DNA from: Lysobacterales bacterium
GTDB lineage: Bacteria; Pseudomonadota; Gammaproteobacteria; Xanthomonadales; S139-57
Direction of reading: 5' to 3'
NCBI GenBank assembly: GCA_026993285.1
Contig: JALWTZ010000432.1
Location: forward strand, 1 to 10,555
DNA length: 10,555 nt
Shown: one piece after another, positions 6,931-10,555 of the stretch
Position numbering within the stretch: position 1 is the stretch's first letter
Layout: every line of letters starts with the position of its first letter
The notes under the pieces: generated by a model
Databases searched by the model: none
What the model was told of the DNA's origin: nothing
The model's input: only the letters and a program-made list of their open reading frames with translations
Position numbers and translations under genes: made by a program

Positions 6931-7471
6931 GCCAGAAATTCACTACTCCACCCGCTTTGGGCGCGGGCTGGCATTGGGGTGCTGCCTGGTGCTGGCCGCC
7001 TGCAGCCAGGAGATTACACCAGGCAGGGTACAGTGGCAGGTTCTGCCAGACGATGGCCGGCAACGCTATCGTGTAGAGACCCGCCTGCCAGTGCCGGAGA
7101 ACCTGCGCATTGCCCTCAACCAGGGCATGAGCCTGCGCTTTCGCTTCAGTGCCCGGCTGGTGGAACAGGGCCACTGGTATCGCCAGATCCGTCGGCAGTG
7201 GCGGCAGGACATGGTGCTGCGCTACTCTGTGCTCACCCGTCATTATCAGTTGCAACGGCGGCAGGGCTGGCAGACCCTGGCGGAATGGCGGGAAGTGGAA
7301 CAGGCACTGGGCCGGCAGCAGTGGCAGTGGCCGGCTGGACGGGATGGACTGCAACTGGAAGTACGCTGGCAGCTGGACCCGGCCAGTCTTCCACCCAGCC
7401 TTCGCCTGCAGGCCTTGAGCGGGCAGGGACTTTTCTTCGACACAGGCTGGCAGGTGTTGCATGGGGCTTGA
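6917..7471 (+). CDS. DUF4390-type lipoprotein encoded upstream of ntrY
   Basis: This 184-residue protein starts at ATG 6917, inside the end of tdk. The N terminus has basic residues, a hydrophobic stretch and a lipobox LAAC, with the lipidation cysteine at residue 29 followed by SQE; export and lipid anchoring are therefore predicted. The rest is beta-rich, with alternating polar and aromatic residues (LRFRFSARLVEQGHWYRQIRRQWRQDMVLRY... and QLEVRWQLDPASLPPSLRL). That pattern and the position immediately before ntrY match the DUF4390 family, whose function is not established. Its stop lies inside ntrY (11-bp overlap), so the two are co-translated. A role in sensing or envelope function with NtrY is an inference from conserved neighbourhood. 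An upstream in-frame start at 6830 would lie deep within tdk and spoil the signal sequence. Confidence 0.82.
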   Translation: MNWVRPEIHYSTRFGRGLALGCCLVLAACSQEITPGRVQWQVLPDDGRQRYRVETRLPVPENLRIALNQGMSLRFRFSARLVEQGHWYRQIRRQWRQDMVLRYSVLTRHYQLQRRQGWQTLAEWREVEQALGRQQWQWPAGRDGLQLEVRWQLDPASLPPSLRLQALSGQGLFFDTGWQVLHGA

Positions 7472-9569
7472 ACGCTGGCGACGCCCCTTGCGTACCTTGC
7501 CCTGGCTGCTGCTGGTGGGCAGCTTGCTGCTCATTCTCTATTTGATGGGCAGTGGTGGTGGTCGGGGTGGTTTCGTCGATCGCCATTTCGTGGCCCTGTT
7601 ATTGGTCAATGGCGCGATTCTGCTGCTGTTGCTGGCCTGGATCGTACAGCGCCTGTTTCGCCTGTTGCGTGATATACGCCGCAACCGGCCGGGTGCCCGC
7701 CTCAGCGGGCGCATGGTAGCCCTGCTGAGCCTGCTCACCTTGCCGCCCATGCTGGCCATCTTCTGGTTCTCGGTGCAGTTTCTCGGCAAGGGTCTGGACC
7801 GCTGGTTCGATGTGCGGGTGGACCAGGCCCTCAACAACGCCATGAGCCTGGCCCAGCTGTACATCGATGAACATGCCACAGATGCCCTGCGCCGCACCCG
7901 CCGGGTAGCCGAACAACTGCAGGAAATGGACGAGGAAGCACTGCCCACCGCGCTGGTGGGCCTGGTGGAGAGCAGTCAGGCAGATGAGTTGCTGCTGCTG
8001 GATGAGCAGGGCCGCCTGTTGGCCAGCTCGGTACTGGAACCTACCCTGGCACCGGAATACCCGCCCACGGCCGCCCTGCTCACCGTGCGTCAGACGGGTG
8101 TGTACTCCAATCTGGAACAGGACCATCAGGGCCGCCTGATCATCCGGGTGCTGCTGAGTGTGCATCGCCCGGGCCAGCAACGGCTGGAAAGTCGCGTCTT
8201 GCAGGGCGTATACCGGGTACGACCGGAATATGCCCGTCTGGCCCTTCCGCTGGAAGAGCAGTTCCAGGCGTGGCATAACCTGCTCTATCTGCGGGATTCC
8301 CTGCGCTGGACCTTCATGCTGATCCTGTTGCTGGTGTTGCTCTACGGCTTTACCGTCAGCATGCTGGCCGGCTTTGGCGCGGCCCGGCGGTTGTTCCGCC
8401 CGCTGGCCCGCCTGGCGGAAGCCACCCGCAAGGTCGCCCAGGGTGAATATCGCCCCATTCCCGCCATGTCCACTCGGGACGAATTGGGCCAGTTGGTCGC
8501 GTCATTCAACACCATGACCCTGGAACTGGAACAGGCCCGCCAGAAAGATCAGGCCTACCAGCAGCGCATGGAGCGCAGCAACCGGGACCTGGCCAGCGTA
8601 CTCACCAATCTGGAATCCGCCGTGGCCCTGTTCGATGATCATGGCCGCCTGCTGTTGAAAAACCCGCGCTTCGAAGCATTGACGCAGGGCGATACCCTGG
8701 AAGAAATCCTCTGGTTGCTGGGCCGTGAGCCGGCAGATTTCATGCGCCAGCTGCAACAGGGCCCGCTGGAAGAAAGCATCAACCTGAATGATGGCCGACA
8801 CTGGCGCCTGCGCGCCCAGCGCATGGCCGGCCAGGAACTGGGCGGTCTGGTGCTGGTACTGGATGATATCACCGTGTTGGTGGCCGCCCAGCGGGCCGAA
8901 GCCTGGGGCGAGGTGGCCCGGCGCTTTGCCCATGAAATCAAGAACCCGTTGACGCCCATCCAGCTGGCTGCCGAGCGCCTGCGCCACAAACTGCATGCTG
9001 AACTGCTGCCAGAACAGCAATCCATGTTGCAGCGAACTACCGGCACCATCATCAATCAGGTCAAGGCGCTGAAAAACATGGTGGATGAATTCAGTGCCTA
9101 TGCGCAAACAGCGGAACCCAGGCGGGCACCCGTGGAATTGGCAAACCTGGTGGACGAGGTACTGGAGCTTTACCGCCAATCCGATAGTAGTCACCGCCTG
9201 ATACTAATAAAACCGCAAGAAGCCAGTGTGCTTGAAGCCGATGCCGACCGATTGCGTCAGCTGATTCACAATCTGGTTAAAAACGCCATCGAGGCCGCAC
9301 AGCCGTCAACCTGTACCCTGGAAATCACCCTGCAACAGCATGATGGGCACTGTACCCTGCTATTCTGCGACCACGGCCCCGGCTTCGACCCCGCGCTGGA
9401 AGGCCGCCTGTTCGAGCCCTACGCCACCACCAAGCACAAGGGCACCGGCCTGGGCCTGGCCATCGTCCGCCAGATCGTGGAAAGCCATGGCGGCCGGGTA
9501 CAGGCCTGGAACCGCAAAGAAGGGGGTGCCTGCGTGGAGCTGCTGTTTCCATTGCAATCCATGAAATAA
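7461..9569 (+). CDS. ntrY: NtrY-type membrane sensor histidine kinase
   Basis: NtrY is the sensor of the NtrYX two-component system, linked in various proteobacteria to nitrogen metabolism, redox and envelope state. The 702-residue length is typical. It has three N-terminal membrane helices (about 13-30, 43-62, 86-108), a periplasmic segment to about 282, a fourth helix (283-303), a HAMP region with RPLARLAEATRKVAQGEY (313-330), a PAS-like segment (about 375-475), and the H-box RRFAHEIKNPLTPIQLA with H491. The ATPase domain follows: N-box HNLVKNAIEA (N604, N608), G1 DHGPGF (637-642), F-box FEPYATTK and G2 GTGLGLAIV (661-669). All catalytic boxes are intact. AGGTG lies 4 nt before the ATG. Oddly, the ntrX regulator does not follow: the sequence turns AT-rich straight after the stop. 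Confidence 0.93.
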   Translation: MGLERWRRPLRTLPWLLLVGSLLLILYLMGSGGGRGGFVDRHFVALLLVNGAILLLLLAWIVQRLFRLLRDIRRNRPGARLSGRMVALLSLLTLPPMLAIFWFSVQFLGKGLDRWFDVRVDQALNNAMSLAQLYIDEHATDALRRTRRVAEQLQEMDEEALPTALVGLVESSQADELLLLDEQGRLLASSVLEPTLAPEYPPTAALLTVRQTGVYSNLEQDHQGRLIIRVLLSVHRPGQQRLESRVLQGVYRVRPEYARLALPLEEQFQAWHNLLYLRDSLRWTFMLILLLVLLYGFTVSMLAGFGAARRLFRPLARLAEATRKVAQGEYRPIPAMSTRDELGQLVASFNTMTLELEQARQKDQAYQQRMERSNRDLASVLTNLESAVALFDDHGRLLLKNPRFEALTQGDTLEEILWLLGREPADFMRQLQQGPLEESINLNDGRHWRLRAQRMAGQELGGLVLVLDDITVLVAAQRAEAWGEVARRFAHEIKNPLTPIQLAAERLRHKLHAELLPEQQSMLQRTTGTIINQVKALKNMVDEFSAYAQTAEPRRAPVELANLVDEVLELYRQSDSSHRLILIKPQEASVLEADADRLRQLIHNLVKNAIEAAQPSTCTLEITLQQHDGHCTLLFCDHGPGFDPALEGRLFEPYATTKHKGTGLGLAIVRQIVESHGGRVQAWNRKEGGACVELLFPLQSMK

Positions 9570-9571
9570 GC

Positions 9572-9603
9572 AATAATTTAAATACTATACAATTATTATT
9601 TTT
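9572..9603 (+). terminator. Weak terminator-like AT-rich hairpin after ntrY
   Basis: AATAATT (9572-9578) can pair with AATTATT (9591-9597) across a 12-nt loop, and a five-T run follows at 9599-9603. The stem holds only A-T pairs, so it would be unstable and may simply reflect the AT-rich composition or act as an UP element for the promoter below. It would fit as a marginal rho-independent terminator for the tdk-DUF4390-ntrY unit. Confidence 0.25.
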
Positions 9604-9619
9604 GCCTTTTAAAAAGTGG

Positions 9620-9647
9620 TTGACAGTTTTAAATCAATAATTACAAT
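9620..9647 (+). promoter_or_regulatory. Strong sigma-70-type promoter of the small exported protein gene
   Basis: A perfect TTGACA at 9620-9625 is separated by 16 bp from TACAAT (5 of 6) at 9642-9647. The 40 bp upstream are almost pure A/T, as in an UP element. Transcription would start near 9654, about 25 nt before the ATG at 9679, with AGGA at 9665-9668 as ribosome site. This is the best promoter match in the window. Confidence 0.75.
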
Positions 9648-9678
9648 GCGCCGTCCATTCAATCAGGACGACGGAATC

Positions 9679-10154
9679 ATGCTAAAACCGCTCAGCAGCG
9701 CAATACTCTTGACACTGTGTTTTAACTCAGCTATCGCACAGGAAGCTCCCACAGAACTCGACCCCATTACCGTCAATGGCGTGCCGTAGGCGGTGGTGGC
9801 CAGGATGTGGTCAATGTGGGCGGCTCCGGCCCCTGGGACTGGACCTCGGACGATACGGCGGAACGGGATGATGATCCGGATTATGGTGATAATGATTGTC
9901 AAGGGGGTAGGGTTGCGCAGAACAAGATTGCTAGGGATCTTACATCAGAGAAAGTGAGTTGTAAGCAAATGAATGCTGATCTTGTACCTATCATCTGCAG
10001 ACACCTTATAATGCCAAGTAGTTGTAAGCCGGGGTTGACATGCACCAAGGGAGAAACATATACAATTAGATTCAAGGATGGACAAGCAACTTTTTATTGT
10101 ACAGCCAGAAGTACCCGTGATTGCGGGGATATTGTTAAAAAAGAATGCAAATGA
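9679..10154 (+). pseudogene. Small exported Cys-rich protein with TonB-box-like N terminus, split by an apparent one-base frameshift
   Basis: From the ATG at 9679 the frame encodes a signal peptide (KPLSSAILLTLCFNSAIA, probable cleavage before QEAP), then a TonB-box-like LDPITVNGVP, and stops at TAG 9787-9789. A shift of one base near 9775-9789 continues directly into the frame that runs to TGA 10152-10154: VGGGGQDVVNVGGSGPWDW, an acidic stretch (DDTAERDDDPDYGDND) and a lysine-rich region with eight cysteines. The joined protein would have about 158 residues, exported and disulfide-bonded. A promoter and ribosome site precede the first part only, which supports a single original gene. A sequencing error or a recent inactivating deletion are the simplest explanations; no classic slippery heptamer is visible for programmed shifting. 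I do not recognise the family. Confidence 0.65.
9807..10154 (+). CDS. Downstream open frame of the split Cys-rich protein (possible separate product)
   Basis: Read alone, this frame could begin at GTG 9807 and give 115 residues. It lacks a signal peptide and has no well-spaced ribosome site (AGG lies only 3 nt upstream), so an independent product is unlikely; it is better read as the main body of the gene starting at 9679. It contains all eight cysteines (contexts NDCQ, VSCK, IICR, SSCK, LTCT, FYCT, RDCG, KECK), an even number compatible with four disulfides in the periplasm or outside the cell. Base composition changes inside it: GC-rich to about 9880, AT-rich afterwards. The stop overlaps the next ATG. 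Confidence 0.45.
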   Translation: MVNVGGSGPWDWTSDDTAERDDDPDYGDNDCQGGRVAQNKIARDLTSEKVSCKQMNADLVPIICRHLIMPSSCKPGLTCTKGETYTIRFKDGQATFYCTARSTRDCGDIVKKECK

Positions 10155-10555
10155 AAGTTAATCGCCTGTATATGGTAATGTTTTTAACACCTTTGGTCGT
10201 GCTAGCCTGGTATATCATTAGTAATGAATATATCAACCAGCAGAGAAATGTATCCATAGAAGTAAAGCCGCAAGCACTACTGTCACCATCATTCATGCCA
10301 CCAGTATCCAAGCAGGCTCGGCATGCCGAGGAGTCTGATAAATCTCATGCTGCCCTAACTTCAGAAGCCCGGCACAATGAAATTACCTGGCCTGAAGTAT
10401 TGGATCTGGACACCATGTCTGAGCAGGAAATTTCTTTTATGTATGATGAAATCGATCAATGTCTGCAGGCTGTCAGTGAAGAAAAAATAGCATTTGAATC
10501 ACCTTATGATCGTTTAACACGCTTGGGTTATGACACGAATTGTCTGATCATGAGC
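10151..10555 (+). CDS. Membrane-anchored protein of unknown function, N-terminal part (runs off window)
   Basis: The frame opens with ATG 10151, overlapping the TGA of the Cys-rich gene (ATGA), and stays open for 135 codons to the window edge. The first residues (MKVNRLYMVM) lead into one hydrophobic helix at about 7-23 (VVLAWYIIS end), followed by a hydrophilic region rich in charged residues and prolines. Later come an acidic helix-like stretch (SEQEISFMYDEIDQCLQAV, 90-108) and SPYDRLTRLGYDTNC. A single N-terminal anchor with the bulk outside the cytoplasm is likely; no lipobox or recognised domain is seen. AT-rich codons match the second half of the preceding gene and differ strongly from ntrY, so the pair probably arrived together. 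A partner or protective role for the exported protein is possible but unproven. Confidence 0.7.
   Translation, partial: MKVNRLYMVMFLTPLVVLAWYIISNEYINQQRNVSIEVKPQALLSPSFMPPVSKQARHAEESDKSHAALTSEARHNEITWPEVLDLDTMSEQEISFMYDEIDQCLQAVSEEKIAFESPYDRLTRLGYDTNCLIMS

Noticed and set aside
9663..9902. 79-codon minus-strand frame beginning with an isoleucine-rich segment
   Set aside because: It is the antisense of the Asp/Gly-rich linker of the exported protein; the sense strand has the promoter, ribosome site and signal peptide.
1..10555. tRNA, rRNA, CRISPR arrays, insertion sequences
   Set aside because: I saw no cloverleaf with a GTTCGA-type T-loop, no regularly spaced repeats and no transposase or terminal inverted repeats; a covariance-model scan was not possible.

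Overview
The window looks like chromosomal DNA from a GC-rich gammaproteobacterium. The housekeeping part has about 70% GC in a hand-counted line and genes packed with ATGA-type overlaps. The Mpl, ThpR, Gph, thymidine kinase and NtrY proteins read most like those of free-living Gammaproteobacteria such as the Ectothiorhodospiraceae/Chromatiales type. The genus cannot be fixed by eye.

Left block (1-2135): the C-terminal end of an unrecognised membrane protein is translationally coupled to mpl, the murein tripeptide recycling ligase. Convergent to these, and overlapping the end of mpl by 37 bp, is thpR, an RNA 2',3'-cyclic phosphodiesterase.

Central operon (2207-6162): four genes joined by ATGA or 8-bp overlaps encode a Gph-type HAD phosphatase, MtnA (5-methylthioribose-1-phosphate isomerase), a class II aldolase and a gamma-glutamyltranspeptidase-family protein with no signal peptide. 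The aldolase sits where one would expect the dehydratase MtnB, but its sequence is FucA-like. MtnA plus a FucA-like aldolase is the signature of the 'DHAP shunt'. That pathway converts methylthioadenosine and 5'-deoxyadenosine by-products to dihydroxyacetone phosphate plus an aldehyde, in place of the classical methionine salvage route.

Right block (6283-9569): tdk (TTG start, with an apparently lost zinc site), a DUF4390-type lipoprotein and ntrY overlap one another and probably form a second transcription unit. NtrY is a complete four-helix membrane histidine kinase, but the expected ntrX response regulator does not follow it.

Right edge (9570-10555): composition falls sharply to about 35-40% GC directly after the ntrY stop codon. 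A strong sigma-70-type promoter precedes a small exported protein gene that appears split by a one-base frameshift. It has a signal peptide, a TonB-box-like LDPITVNG segment, a Gly-rich linker and an eight-cysteine C-terminal region. A second gene overlaps its stop by ATGA, encodes an N-terminally membrane-anchored protein and runs off the window. These two genes match no family I recognise and look like an accessory insertion between ntrY and whatever follows. They are the most likely place for something undescribed.
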